Source: Clusia tigrina (lineage: Eukaryota > Arthropoda > Insecta > Diptera > Clusiidae). Taken from it: a DNA stretch of 64,000 bases. The position numbers and the translations under genes are program-made. Of the stretch, positions 11,536 through 23,154 are shown piece after piece (position 1 is the stretch's first letter; every line of letters starts with the position of its first letter). The stretch is taken from positions 200,143,291 through 200,207,290 of the forward strand of contig OV050032.1 of NCBI GenBank assembly GCA_920105625.2, read 5' to 3'. The notes beneath the pieces were generated by a model that was given only the letters and a program-made list of their open reading frames with translations, was not told the origin of the DNA and ran no database searches.

Positions 11536-11837
11536 TAACATTGTAAACACCTGTAAACTAGGCATTTCCGTTGGTCCCAAGAAACCTTTATAAACATAGC
11601 TCTTTAACCAGAAATGTTACCATTAGCAATGACATTTGCCAAGCACGTACTGGAGTCTTGAAGACGTTTCCACCAATTTCACAGCAAGAGGAAAATGAGG
11701 TATTTAATGTTCTTAATAGTCCAGGACAACTAGAGTTACCTATCACGACCTTTACAAAAAAGGAAGTCCTTAAAGCTATGCACAGGACACTGACTGCGCT
11801 ACGAACTGATAACAGGTAAAATCTTAAAGGAACTACC

Positions 11838-12212
11838 AAGTAAAGGACTTAAAAACTATGAGAGGTTAGCTCACAGGCCATTGTCGTTTAAGAAGACACC
11901 TCATGAAACTGGGACTATCACCAGTAAACACGTGTAGGTTCTGCACGGAGGGAGAAGAAACACCAGAGCACCTTCTAATGAACTACGAAGACTTATTTTG
12001 CAGTAGGAAGAAATATCTGGGGCATTACTGGACCGAGGGCAGAGACATTAGAGCAATGAACCCCAACTCAGTGCTAAGTTTCCTTAGAGCTGTGGGACTA
12101 ATAGAAGACCTTTAATAGGTACATGCAGGAGGAGTACAATAGATTAAATTGGTCCGAGATACATTTTCCCTCTTTATTTCATTCATTCATTCATTCAAGT
12201 AAAGGACTAAAA
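11838..12212 (+). mobile_element. Nested RNase H-LINE 3' end with target-site duplication
   Basis: The insert 11855-12196 encodes the terminal zinc-binding block (LTGHC..., then CRFCTEGEETPEHLL) and ends VLSFLRAVGLIEDL-stop. A short 3'UTR and an (ATTC)n tail follow. It is flanked by AAGTAAAGGACTTAAAA (11838-11854) and AAGTAAAGGACTAAAA (12197-12212), a target-site duplication of about 16 bp with one difference. The host is the jockey element, whose reading frame continues on both sides. Confidence 0.88.
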
Positions 12213-12670
12213 TACCTTACGTAGCTCTTCAAAGCAATAATTAGATGTGGATATTTTCTGCGTCAATGGAAAGTGGCCGAAATTATTGTCATCCCAAAGT
12301 CCAGGAAGTCCTTGGAGGAAGCCATTTCATATAGATCCATTAGCCTTTTGCCAATTGTTTGTAAAATGTTTGAAAAGCTCCTGTTACACATATTTAAACC
12401 AATTCTACTCAAAAAGGAGATAATACCCAATCATCAATTTGGATTTAGGGAACACCACGCCACAACAGAACAAGTGCACCGAGTGTACAGCATAATAAGA
12501 AACGCTCTTGAGGAAAACCGTAATTGTACAACAGCTTTCCTAGATATAACACAGGCGTTCGATAAAGTATGGTACTGGCTTACTCTTACTACCTCATCTG
12601 ATATCTCAAGATCATATCTTAAGAGCATATCATAAGATCATATATTAAGATCATATCTTAAGATTATATC

Positions 12671-13437
12671 AGAGTAAAGGCCACCGAAGAAGTCACTGAA
12701 CTGTTCTCTATAAAGGCGGGTGTAACGCAAAGTAGTGTTCTAGGTCCTGTGCTCTACACAACTACACGATGACATCTTAAAATCATACCTTGAATGGCGG
12801 CATTTCAGAGTAAAGGCCACTGAAGAAGTCACTGAACTGTTCTCTATAAAGGCGGGTGTACCGCAAGGTGGTGTTCTAGGTCCTGTGCTCTACACAATCT
12901 ACACGATGATATCTTAAGATCATACCTTGAAGAGCGGCATTTCAGAGTAAAGGCCACTGAAGAAGTCACTGAACTTTTCTCTATAAAGGCGGGTGTAACG
13001 CAAAGTAGTGTTCTAGGTCCTGTGCTCTACACAATCTACACGATGATATCTTAAGATAATACCTTGAAGAGCGGCATTTCAAAGAAAAGGCCACTGAAGA
13101 AGTCACTGAACTGTTCTCTATAAAGGCGGGTGTAACGCAAAGTAGTGTTCTAGGTCCTATGCTCTACACAATCTACACGATGACATCTTAAAATCATACC
13201 TTGAATGGCGGCATTTCAGAGTAAAGGCCAATGAAGAAGTCACTGAACTGTTCTCTATAAAGGCGGGTGTAACGCAAAGTAGTGTTCTAGGTCCTGTGCT
13301 CTACACAATTACACGATGATATCTGAAGATCATACCTGAAGAGCGCCATTTCAGAGTAAAGGCCACTGAAGAAGTCACTGAACTGTTCTCTATAAAGGCG
13401 GGTGTACCGCAAGGTGGTGTTCTAGGTCCTGTGACCT
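12671..13437 (+). repeat. About 137-bp tandem repeat (6 copies) of a reverse transcriptase segment
   Basis: Units start at 12671, 12807, 12944, 13081, 13218 and 13353. Each begins AGAGTAAAGGCCAC (or a variant) and encodes RHFRVKATEEVTELFSIKAG, GVPQGGVLGP and LYTIYT in one frame. The period is 135-137 bp, mostly 136-137, so the array does not keep a single reading frame. It is an amplification inside a dead jockey copy. Confidence 0.92.
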
Positions 13438-15200
13438 TCCACTGACGGAGAATACCAAAATCGCAACCTATGCTGCTCTCTTCATTGGTGCATCTAAGTT
13501 GTCTATTGTTTAAAGCTAAACCCCTACAAATAGCTACAGATTTCATTCATTTCTAGAACTGTTGTACGGGTTCCTCTCCCTAAGAGTTGACTATCTCTGT
13601 AAGGTTCAACGGAAATCTCTGCAATGTCCAACAACATTAAACTGACGAAAAGCACACACACAAAAAATGACTAACAACCATTTCCGCTTTTGTTATAAAA
13701 ACTGACGTTACCCAAGTGAACGCAACAAAGTACAAACAGCCAACTGACGCACGAACAAGCCCAGCGGAAGTCCAAATTGTGCCTTTACAACTCAGTGCAC
13801 AATGTGTGCTGCCTGAAATGCTGCTCCAAATCCGCCGCACAACTCCATCCTCCACTACACTCCACTCCAGCCAGCGAACGAACGAGCGTAAACAGAGTCT
13901 GGAAACCAAACAAAAGGCAAATGTTTCGTTTAAAATGTTTGCTAAATTGGCACAATTTGTGCCCCCACTTGATGCCTTCATTTGTGCTGCGTACAGCAAA
14001 ATAATTTTAAGTCGACTTTTCGAGCAAAAAAGTATTGTACCCGGGGTATTAGCAACAGTGTTGCCATTATGAAGAGTCGTATTGCTTTACACACCATTGC
14101 CTCGCTCGCTGTGTGTTTATTATGGTAAAAATTGATGTTTTCTGCTCAACTGGAAGAGAAATGTTTTTGTGTGTGCATTTTGTCATTCAGTGGGAGCACC
14201 ACGCTGTCGATTTATACTGCCAGAAAACTTTAGACCGCTTTAATAGCAACCTGTCTGCACACACCACAAAAATATTCTGCTGCTCCGCATTTATTACTGT
14301 CAACAGCTTAAATCCTTAACCAATATTTATGCTTTCAAGAAATAAAGAAAATTGTACAAAAATAGTGCTCACAATACCACGAAATTATGGGCTCCGCCAA
14401 CATGTCTCTACATACCCCATGCCACCAAAAGTAACAGCGAAATTGCATGTTTCAGTTGCTACTTTTGCTCACTAATTTTGTTCACCGTCAATTGAATGGA
14501 TGCGAAAGCAAAAAATAGAAAACATTTCAAAATGACCAAAGGCGATTGTTGGCACAAAACGAAACAAAAGCGGAAGCAGCAACATATCGAAAAACGGAAT
14601 AGAGAGAGAGAGAGAAACAAGACAATGACCAAGCCACGCGAATATGGACTAATCATGTATATTTGCGGGGTGGGCAGCGGCAAAATGTACTCTGACAACA
14701 GGAGTTAACCATTTTATTCTGGGCAAAGGCGTCACTGTGAGTGAACGAGGCAGAAGTTTTGAATGTCAGGAAGCAAAGCACGTCATATTAAAGAAAATAC
14801 CAAAGATATTGTTAATCGATAATACGAAAGAAAATAATGAATGTTAAACAATTACAAACAAGATACGATTTTATTAAAATACCTGAAATGGTTTGACAGA
14901 CTCCCCTAAATAGTTGCACTGATCAGGAATATATAAGTTGTTCAACAATAAAATTTATCCTCAATAGGCAAAACACCAAAATATTGATGTTTATTTATGA
15001 AAAGGAAAAAATAAGAAGAAAAAAGGGCAACCAAAGAAAGAAGGAGAACTAAAAAGGGGAACAAAAAAAGGAGAACAAAAAAGGAGAACAAAAGAAGAAG
15101 AGCAAAAAAGAAGAACAAAAAAGGAGAACAAATAAAGGAGAACAAATAAAGGAGAACAAATAAATAAGTAAATAATTAATTTAACATAAATAAAACAAAT
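13438..15200. other. Intron-like DNA, nothing recognised
   Basis: AT-rich with short ORFs on both strands that carry no motif. A purine-rich stretch at 15000-15160 (AAAGGAGAACA repeats) is simple sequence. Confidence 0.5.
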
Positions 15201-15221
15201 ACCCACAAAATTATAAAATAA

Positions 15222-15473
15222 CAGCACAGAGAACAACACAGAAATATCTTACAGACTATCCAGATTGTCTAGTAATTCGACAGATGATGATCAATAATAT
15301 GAAAATTATGAGAACTCTCCAGATAGTGAGAGAAATTTAGTAGTATGTTCAAAACTGTACCGAGAATGCGAGTGATTCTGTAGAAAGTGCAACCATACTC
15401 TGCTCCGAAATACAGAATTCACTTACAGACTCGGCAATAATTTGGATAATAAACCTGGTAACTAAAGTAGAAC
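15222..15473 (+). repeat. Dispersed repeat with a single, unexpanded satellite unit
   Basis: 15222-15290 matches 11464-11535. 15359-15394 matches the left satellite flank and 15418-15473 the right flank. Between them sits only one ATACTCTGCTCCGAAAT unit (15395-15411) instead of 141. Just downstream is jockey ORF2 sequence, so the repeat may belong to a jockey-like element. Confidence 0.8.
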
Positions 15474-15485
15474 GTTTATCACTAT

Positions 15486-15985
15486 ACAATACTCAGATAC
15501 CAACAAGGTCCCTGATTTGATTGACTCCTTTATATTCAAAAACATTCCAGCGAACCATCTCACCATCGCCAAAAATGTTGATTTGAGCTCTGACCATTCG
15601 CCTGTACTCTGAGTAATCTCTGAAAATCCAACTCTAAATCAAATCTCTTCAAGGTTAGTAAATAATCTAACTGACTGGAAATAGTGTAACCGGTACACCT
15701 CCTGACAATATTCCGAACATTGAACAACTGGAAGAGGAAGTGCTTCGGTTCACACAGAAAATCCAAAATGCAGTCTGGAACAGTACTCCCACACAAAGGA
15801 CAGTTGAAAACAGGAAGAACTATCCTGCTTACAGCACGGGCATGGTAAATGAAAAACAAATCCTTTGGTATTATGCCAAGCTACGCTGGAAGGCGTACGT
15901 CAAGAAAAACCGGGAAGAACTCAACTTAAAAGTAAACAAACTACATTACCTCATTGGCAATTTGGACTACGCTTTCAACCCATAA
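15486..15985 (+). mobile_element. Jockey-like LINE fragment (endonuclease end and linker)
   Basis: The plus strand reads VPDLIDSFIFKNIP...LTIAKNVDLSSDHSPVL, the last motif block of an AP-type endonuclease. NLTDW follows, then LEEEVLRFTQKIQNAVWNST and a polar region to NLDYAFNP. This is the endonuclease-to-RT linker of jockey-type ORF2. Stops and frameshifts interrupt it. The RT domain is absent because the LTR-like repeats begin at 16001. Confidence 0.75.
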
Positions 15986-16000
15986 CAATCTATTGATATT

Positions 16001-16590
16001 GTTAGGAAATCGACACGCCATCTGATTGATTGATGGTTTTAGGGTCAGCGTCGTTTTCAACCCCTAAAAATGTACACGCGAGAAGTCATGCGAAGCTGCG
16101 TTCGGAGGCTGGTTGAGGTTCTCGTGTGCAAGAGGTATATAAGCGACTGCACAAGTGAAAATAGATCAGTAAGCAGTGAACAAGTAAAAGAGACCAGTGA
16201 AAGAGTGAGCGTAGGCGAAAGTGAACATCGTAGAAGCAGATCAGTTAACCAGTGACAGTGACAGAGTGATCATCAGGTCAATACTTTTATATAAAATATT
16301 GTTACGAAATCGAGACGCCATCTGATTGGTTGATAGTTTTGGAGTAAGCGTCGATTTCAACCCCTAAAAATGCACACGCGAGAAGGCATCCGAAGCTGCG
16401 TTCGGAGGCTGGTTGAGGTTCTCGTGTGCAGGAGCTATATCTGCGACTGCACGAGCCATTAGTGTTCAGTAAGCAAGGTGAAAGTGACCAAGTGAACATC
16501 GTAGTAGCAGCAGCAGTGAAACAGTGAGCGCAGCCCAAAGTGAACATCGTAGTAGCAGATCAGTTAACCAGTGACAGTGGCAAAAGGATC
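16001..16590 (+). repeat. Tandem pair of 300-bp LTR-like repeats
   Basis: Copies begin at 16001 (GTTAGGAAATCGACACGCC) and 16301 (GTTACGAAATCGAGACGCC), exactly 300 bp apart, and stay similar to about 16300 and 16590. The second copy carries a 20-bp internal gain. Each contains the string CGAAGCTGCGTTCGGAGGCT and GGTTGAGGTTCTCGTGTGCA. The first keeps a textbook core promoter. They could be solo LTRs in tandem or a duplicated promoter of a LINE, since R1-like RT sequence follows at 16690. Confidence 0.7.
16136..16170 (+). promoter_or_regulatory. TATA box plus initiator inside the LTR-like repeat
   Basis: TATATAAG at 16136-16143 is followed by TCAGT at 16166-16170. The initiator A at 16168 is 32 bases from the first T of the TATA box, the spacing of fly RNA polymerase II core promoters. 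The second copy has lost the TATA box (CTATATCTGC) but keeps TCAGTAAGC. Confidence 0.5.
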
Positions 16591-16689
16591 ATAGCCGTAT
16601 CTTGAGAGTGGCAGCAAGCAGCGTGAGCGTCGTATTGGCAACGAGAGTTAACAAGTGATCGTCGCAGAGCGGACGTCAGTGAGTTGGAC

Positions 16690-16950
16690 GAAGTTGTCCA
16701 GACGGGCAAAAAAGCGATCCAGGGGAAACGATGGAGGGGTGGAACCAAGAGGTATTGCCTTGTGGTCACCCTAGATGTCAAAAACGCTTTCAACTCAGCT
16801 AGCTGGGAACACATTGCCAGCGAGTTAGCAGCCACAGATTGTTAATGCTCCATACTACGTAAGGAATTGTGACCTCCATCGTGATCTTGGCATGCAAGCC
16901 GTCATTAGCGTGGCGAAATAATTTGCCATGGCTCACAAGGAGCGACTAAG
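16690..16950 (+). mobile_element. R1-like LINE reverse transcriptase fragment
   Basis: The plus strand encodes KRYCLVVTLDVKNAFNSASW, RT motif A with its catalytic Asp in the form usual for R1-clade LINEs. HIASELAATDC and a stop follow, then degraded sequence. No other RT motifs are nearby. Confidence 0.7.
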
Positions 16951-17900
16951 ATGTCATGGCAACATTGAAGCATCAAGTCTCCTCCAGTCGACTGCACTGC
17001 GTTCCAAAATAGTTACAGACCTAATGGTGCCGGAATTTCATTAGTTTGGGGAGTATTCGATATGTGTGCATTTCAAATCAATCCAATTTGAATTATCCAA
17101 AAGAGATATGCAAAAAGTGGAAACAATCTCTTCAACTAACATAATAAAATGGCCATTGAAGTTTTCTGGAAACGTCAATTCCTTAAATATCAAAAAAATG
17201 TCGTTAAAGTCGCTCTGCACCAGCGTCAGCTTGAATCGCAACTCCGAATTCGATTCGACTGCAGGTCCAGTTTTATTATCAGTGCGTCGTTCGTATTCAG
17301 GCGTCATTCGTCATTTGCATAACTGGTTGTTCGATGTGGAGCGCTGAAAATGTGAGCACATTGCTGAAGGTTGATATGCACAAAACCATCGTCCACATTT
17401 CGTTGCAACTACTTTTTGAGCAACAACAAAAACAAGCAGAAAACTTGAACAAAAGTCCTAGAGCGAAATGGAAGTTTATGCATTTTTGTGCCAAAATATT
17501 TATTACAATTTACAGGAATTGCTTTTATTGGGAAAGCAATGTTGCAAAAAATATATTGTGAGTATACATAAATATACATAAATATACAGAAAAAGTATAT
17601 AACTACTAGCAAGAAAATAAGACTAAAAGGAATATGTACACCATATACAAATACCAGTCAACGTGAACGAAAAATATGAAAATAGTAAATAAAATATCAT
17701 ATAAAGTGAAGTGATGAAAAATACTTAATGCCCAACGACTGTAGTAGAGTAGGTAGGTTATATGGCTGTCCTAAGACTCACTTAGGCCTGTTCAAGGCCC
17801 ATTGTGTGTCCTTACTTAACTAATTTGCAACTCTTTGTTAAGCGAATTGCTATCAAATGAAGCTAATTTCATTGAAGATGAATTGTGAATCATCATGAAT
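16951..17900. other. No recognisable feature
   Basis: AT-rich, intron-like. Small ORFs on both strands at 17041-17612 have no motif. Confidence 0.45.
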
Positions 17901-17902
17901 CA

Positions 17903-18045
17903 TGTGTATTACCTGACACAATCCAGTGATCGAACTAATGGTAGAAAATCATACTTTTTGTATTACTTGACACAATCCAGTGATCGAACTAATGGTAGAA
18001 AATCATACTTTGTGTATTACCTGACACAATCCAGTGATCGAACCC
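17903..18045 (+). repeat. 54-bp tandem repeat, about 2.7 copies
   Basis: Units start at TATTAC positions 17907, 17961 and 18015, each with CTGACACAATCCAGTGATCG (or a variant). The array lies directly before the jockey fragment at 18060 and could be part of that element. Confidence 0.8.
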
Positions 18046-18059
18046 GTCAACCTCTCTTT

Positions 18060-19290
18060 TTGTGAAAGAAAAACTGGAAGAAAAACGCTGGACAAGACAA
18101 AAGTGGCAATAGAGTAGATAAGAAAAAATTAAATACACTCTCAAAAGACCTCAAGGAGTTCCTCAAAACAGAACACAACTCTCAACTTCAGTACTATCTC
18201 AGTAACCTTGATGCAAATGCTGCCACCGACTATTCCCTCTGGAAAGCCACAAAACAGTTAAAGAGGCCAACTCTGGCATAATCTGCCATCAGAATGACGA
18301 ACAAAGAATGGGCTAAAAGTAATCTCGAAATATCAAGAACGATATTTAAAAAGAGTGTTTACCCCAACGAAATCACACCATCTCCAATCACTGCAGAAAG
18401 AGTAAGAGAAACCTTGGGACACATCTACCAGATGGACCTCTGATCATACAAAAATTTCCAAAAGGGGAAGTCAGGGAAGCGGTCACAAAGCTTAAAGCCA
18501 AGAAAGCCCCCGGATGCGAGCTCATTAGTGGAGAAATATTAAAACAGCTTCCAGAAGAGGGACTCGCTTTTCTGACTTATATACACAACACTGTTTTATT
18601 ATCTGGTGTTGTTCCCCCTCAATGGAAATTGGCTCAAGTAAAAATGATCCTTAAGCCCGGAAAAAGTCCAGACAAAGTTGAGTCATATCGCCCCATCAGC
18701 TTGCTGCCGATCGCCTCTAAAATTTTGGAAACTCTGTTCCTCAAAAGATTAACGCCAATAATAGAAGAACGAAAACTAATTCCTAAGCACCAATTTGACT
18801 TCAGAAAACAACACAATACAATTGAACAGGTTCATAGACTTGTAAATTGCATTCACACTGCATTCGAGCTAAGAAAATACTGTACAGCGGCGTCTCTCGA
18901 TATATTCCCAGTTGTCGACCATGTCTGGCATGATGGATTGATTGCTGTACCAAATAAAGGAAACACTTCCAATAAACTATGACATATTTATCAAATCCTA
19001 CCTTAAAAGTCCTGGCAAACTAGGCGACCACTCTTATCTACCTACCTACCTTCAAAATCGATACTTCTTTGTAAAACAAGGTGAAGAACAATTTGAAATA
19101 TGCGAAAGTTCGGCCGGTGTACCCCAAGGTAGTGTCATGGGACCCATCCTATACTTGCTTCACAAGATTTACCTGTCTCCGAAGGAACTATCGTTGGCAC
19201 ATTTGCAGACGATACTGCTGTACTCGCAATGTACATTTTCCCTTCCACAACTGACATCGCTTAAACTTCAAAGGGACTTAGACACAACTT
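18060..19290 (+). mobile_element. Jockey-like LINE ORF2 fragment
   Basis: Plus-strand segments in changing frames follow the order of jockey ORF2. LQYYLSNLDANAATDYSLWK and ETLG lie before the RT. PKGEVREAVTKLKAKKAPG and GEILKQLPEEGLAFLTYI come next. The RT proper is 18629-18982 (LKPGKSPDKVESYRPISLLP, HQFDFRKQHNTIEQVHRL), then the motif block GVPQGSVMGPILY near 19117-19155. The Asp of motif A is replaced around SLDIFPVVDHVW. It is joined abruptly to R1-like sequence at about 19295. Confidence 0.85.
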
Positions 19291-19294
19291 GTGA

Positions 19295-19910
19295 GTGCAT
19301 ATAGAATAGTGTCGGATGAGGCCGCTGCGGTAATAGCGAGAAAGCCGCCGGTTGCAATGAGGGCGGAGAGATGGGGTCACCTATATAAAACACATTGTGA
19401 AAAACCAACGACGGCGGAAATAGAAGAGTCCACAGAGCAGATGATGTGCAAGTGGCAAGGACAATAGGATGAGACGGACAAGGGTAGATGGGCCCATAAA
19501 CTGATCCCAGATATCAAATTGTGGCACAAGAATGACTTTGCGTGCCCGGACTTCTACACCATGCAACTAATTTCAGGCTATGGGTGCTTTCGCCACTACT
19601 TGAATAGATTCAATATTGTAGAAGACTACTTGAATAGATTCAATATTGCGTCCTATGTGCCGAGTGAGTGAAGATGCAGAACACATATTCTACGCCTGTC
19701 CCAGGTTCGATGCGAATTGGTGGATATTGGAGGCAGTGACTGGGACCCATCTCACAACCACTAATCTTATCGAAGCAGTTACGTCATCAGTTAGCAAGTG
19801 GACGGCGTTCCAAACATATGCAGAAGACCTACTAAAAGATCTACGTAGGCTAGAAAGAATCGACTCAATTAAAACCAGAGAAAGTCGCATGGATGCGACA
19901 GAATAGTAAA
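19295..19910 (+). mobile_element. R1-like LINE, C-terminal fragment
   Basis: The plus strand encodes AYRIVSDEAAAVIARKPPV, then a region with WAHKLIPDIKLW and QLISGYGCFRHYLNRF, then the terminal zinc-binding block CRVSEDAEHIFYACPRF (19650-19710). The frame is kept to DATE-stop at 19906. A 30-bp duplication around CTACTTGAATAGATTCAATAT (19590-19648) breaks the middle. This is the usual end of an R1-clade ORF2. Confidence 0.8.
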
Positions 19911-20235
19911 GGCAGATTTTCGCAGCATAGCGCCCCGACCTCGACGTCTGCTCTAGAGAGCGTTTTCCGAGGGGATGTGGGTGGATGTGGGTGGAAAGGA
20001 GACGATTTTAGTGGCGTAGGCCTCTTGGGAGGAGTCCGAGACTACCAGCGTGTCAAGAGCCTGCTGGTCTCCATGAGGATTTTACGTCCCTCAACGGAGA
20101 GAAAACAAAAAATGGGCTTAGACAAAAGCACCAAATGGTTTAAAGATTGGCGAAGCAAGTCCAATGAAACTAAGTCTGTCCAATGAAACTAACCTGTTCA
20201 ATCTTAAACGCAACAGCTGCCCACCCGTAGATAGA
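19911..20235. other. No recognisable feature
   Basis: A plus-strand frame, 19893-20186, is open but has no motif. It may be R1 3'UTR. Confidence 0.4.
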
Positions 20236-20239
20236 TATA

Positions 20240-20870
20240 TACATTTATTTAAGGTGTTATACACCGCGATCTGAAAGATCTTTTATAATGCCCCTCTTTA
20301 TTTGAAAGATGAGGATAGTTTCATCTACAGATCTTCTGTCAGGTTAATTTCCGACAGGAATTCATATATTTTGGATGAATCGAATTGAGAGATCTTGCTC
20401 ATATCTAAGATATATTCTCCAAAACACCTGAGTCTTTTGTGTGCCACTGTGATCAGGTGAAGTGTGGTTTTGTCACTTTCTCCATAGAATCTACAAATGA
20501 TATCTGAAGATAGGCCCAACTTATTCATATGATAGTTGAGTCTACATTCATTCATTGTTGGCTCGGCGGTCCTAGTTGAACCTGGACCTCCCACAGTTGA
20601 GTCTCCAGTGTCCCCTTAAAATGCCTGTGATGATTCTTAATTTACTCCGAGGTATATTTATTAACTCCTTATCGATTTTAGGATTAAAATCTCCCAGAAG
20701 AGCTTTGGACTGTCTTAATCCCAGAAGAGTTTTCCAGGCTTGACTTCTTTTTGCATCTGCACACTTCTTCAGCAGACCTCCAATGGTATTAGATGATAGT
20801 CCACTGAAGGGTTGAGGGCCGTTGAAAGGAGAAGCCGTAGCCTTTCTAGCTAAGCTACCAGCCCGTAGAA
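20240..20870 (-). mobile_element. RNase H-LINE 3' fragment
   Basis: Read on the minus strand it gives the end of RNase H (AGSLARKATASPFNGPQPFS), then LRIITGILRGHWRLN, a weakened zinc block (ICRFYGESDKTTLHL) and INLTEDL-stop. The 3'UTR (20240-20325) contains GGTGTTATACACCGCGATCT and is shared with 23155-23335. The first zinc-block half has Cys lost, so the copy is degenerate. It is a relative of the nested LINE at 11855. Confidence 0.8.
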
Positions 20871-22645
20871 CTCAAAAAATATATATCAAATAATGGCCGA
20901 AAAGAAAATCCAAAACTATATATGCTGAATCATCAGGAGGAAGATTGCAGCCGTCTGTGTACCCATCACACATCTTGAAATTTCTTCATGCAAATTGATG
21001 TCCATTCCTAGGGTCGTCAAAACTAACCCTGTACCTGCTTATATATCACTTTATGGAATTTGAGTTTATGAATCAACTAAAAAAGGTTGTTATAGACAAT
21101 TCATTGCAATTAAAGTTAATGGCTTTGATCGAACTTTTTAGTGGCTTTCACAGCGTGTAAAAATCCTCGCCACAACTGCACGTAGCAGGATGCATACAAA
21201 GCGATAACGACACTTAAGCTGCTGCCGCTGCTTATGAGGAGAGGAAGAAACCTCAGCAAAGAAGACCCACAGATGTGAGAAAACGATTTTCATGTAAATT
21301 GACACGTTTCAATGTGATCAAATGACAAAAGGTACGAAGAAAAAACTTTTCGAAAATGGTCCTAATGCAACCAGCATTGACTGGCATGACAGTAGGACGA
21401 GTCCGGGTATCGATATCAAAGCCAAAGCCACAAAAAGTAAACGTAACAGGCGGCTGCAGCAACAACCGCAACAAATTTGAAGCAGAGAGCACCGAGCCAA
21501 GAGACAAGAGACAAGAGGCAAGAGTTGGGTCGAGTGAGCAATACAAATGGCATAAATTAAAAACGTAAATGGGGCTTTAATGACACTGCAGCAGCATAAC
21601 AAAGATTTACACAAATAACACACAAATCGAAAATAAAAGAACTGCTTTTTATGCATTTTCCGGTTTGTCAATTTTACTTAATTTCCACACATTTCCATTG
21701 AGCGCGCTACTGTGTTGCCAACTTGAAAAACTTTTTTTTTTAACAACTTTTATGACAGTTGCGACTCAAATCTGAGGACGACGCTTTCTTAATTAAAAGA
21801 ATTGGGATTTTATGTACGTCGACAGCAACGTTGACGTTCATGATGAGGATGACGATGACGCTGACGCTGACGACACTTAACACGCTTTCTCTCTTCCACT
21901 CACGGTTGACAATTAAGTGTGACACTACTGCCGCCGGCCATGAGGCAAGGTGCTTCCATTTGACTGTCAGCTCAGCTTGGGTGAAAAGGAGCAAATGAAT
22001 TGCATTTAAATCACTTCTTTTACAACCTTCGGTCTCTCTTTTTAATTGAGTTACTTTTAAGCAGGAAACGATAATAGGGAGAAGATTAGAAGGGAAATTG
22101 TCATGAGATGAAAACACGTGAAAAGCGATAAAATATTTTGCTTGCTTTTCATCGGATAGTCCTAAGAGGGTTCAGGGATGAGAGTGTTAGGGATGAGGAA
22201 AAACATCGGGGTTTGTTTTTGATGGTCTCCTGATGATGGAAGAGTAAACCATTCAGTGAAAAGGTACATAACAAGACGATGAAGTCGCCTAGTGTGATTT
22301 TTGGCCAGAATGCTTCTTGGCATACTCCGATTTTGTTCATAACTTTCGACAAAGTAACATGTTCCATTGTTCCAGCCGGTCCAATGTTCCAGCCGGTCCA
22401 TTATTCCAGCCGGTCCATTGTTCCAGTTCGATCTAGGGATTTATTTACTACATTACTACCGAATATGTATATAGGTTGGGTGCGGCCAAGTGTTAAAAAC
22501 ATGAGTAAAAAATGTGTGAAAGAGAGCGGTGTGAAGGAGGAAGTTAAGACCCTGCAGAGGCAAGTGAATAAGGCATCATATTCATGCCATATCGTATGAA
22601 GTTTTGCTGAACTGGACTCCGTGGATAATGAAAATCAAACTGATA
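20871..22645. other. Intron-like DNA, nothing firmly recognised
   Basis: No conserved ORF. A triplet of CCAGCCGGTCCA-type repeats lies at 22372-22425, and GACGATGACG triplets at 21840-21870. Confidence 0.5.
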
Positions 22646-22657
22646 TTGTGAGGAATA

Positions 22658-23000
22658 GTAAGTAGTGGGGCTCTGAAAGTGAATAGTGAGACCCTGAACG
22701 TAAATAATGAGACTCTGAAAGTAAATAGTGAGACTCTGCAAGTAAATAGTAAGACTCTAAAAAGAAATAGTGAGACTCTGAAAATAAATTGTGAGACTCT
22801 GAAAGTGAATAGTTAGACTCTGAAAGTAAATAGTGAGACTCTGAAAATAAATTGTGAGACTCTGAAAGTGAATAGTTAGACTCTGAAAGTAAATAGTGAG
22901 ACTCCGAAAGTAAATAGTGAGACTCTGAAAGCAAATAGTGAGACTCTGAAAGCAAATAGTGAGACTCTGAAAGTAAATAGTGAGACTCTGAAAGTAAATA
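22658..23000 (-). repeat. 21-bp minisatellite, about 16 copies
   Basis: The unit is TGAGACTCTGAAAGTAAATAG. Minus-strand frames stay open (LSESHYL repeated) because the unit has no stop on that strand. These frames are artefacts. Confidence 0.93.
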
Positions 23001-23154
23001 CTGTGTTCAGAATAAACAAAATATAAAGTAACACAACCCACTCTTCTATTATCATCAAACTCTCTTCGATGTATGATCGAAATCAACCACTCTCTGGATA
23101 TTTTGTGAAACAAAGTTTCAAAAGTTTCCTCTCGACTGAGTGCCCAAATAGGTC

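Larger units (their letters stand above)
11590..13437 (+). mobile_element. Jockey-like LINE ORF2 fragment, interrupted and internally amplified
   Basis: From 11650 the plus strand encodes the pre-RT region (FPPISQQEENEVFNVLNSPG, then FTKKEVLKAM, then GKILKELPSKGLK). It is cut at 11854 by a nested LINE and resumes at 12197 with the same GKGL-type sequence. It continues into reverse transcriptase (WKVAEIIVIPKS, YRSISLLPIVCKMFEKLL, HQFGFREHHATTEQVHRV, FLDITQAFDKVW). After a short palindromic AAGATCATAT stretch (12600-12660) the RT motif with GVPQGGVLGP is present in six tandem copies. The copy is dead through frameshifts and stops. Confidence 0.85.

Noticed and set aside
22758..23113. Minus-strand ORFs reading FQSLTIY repeats as a coiled protein
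   Set aside because: Explained entirely by the 21-bp minisatellite.
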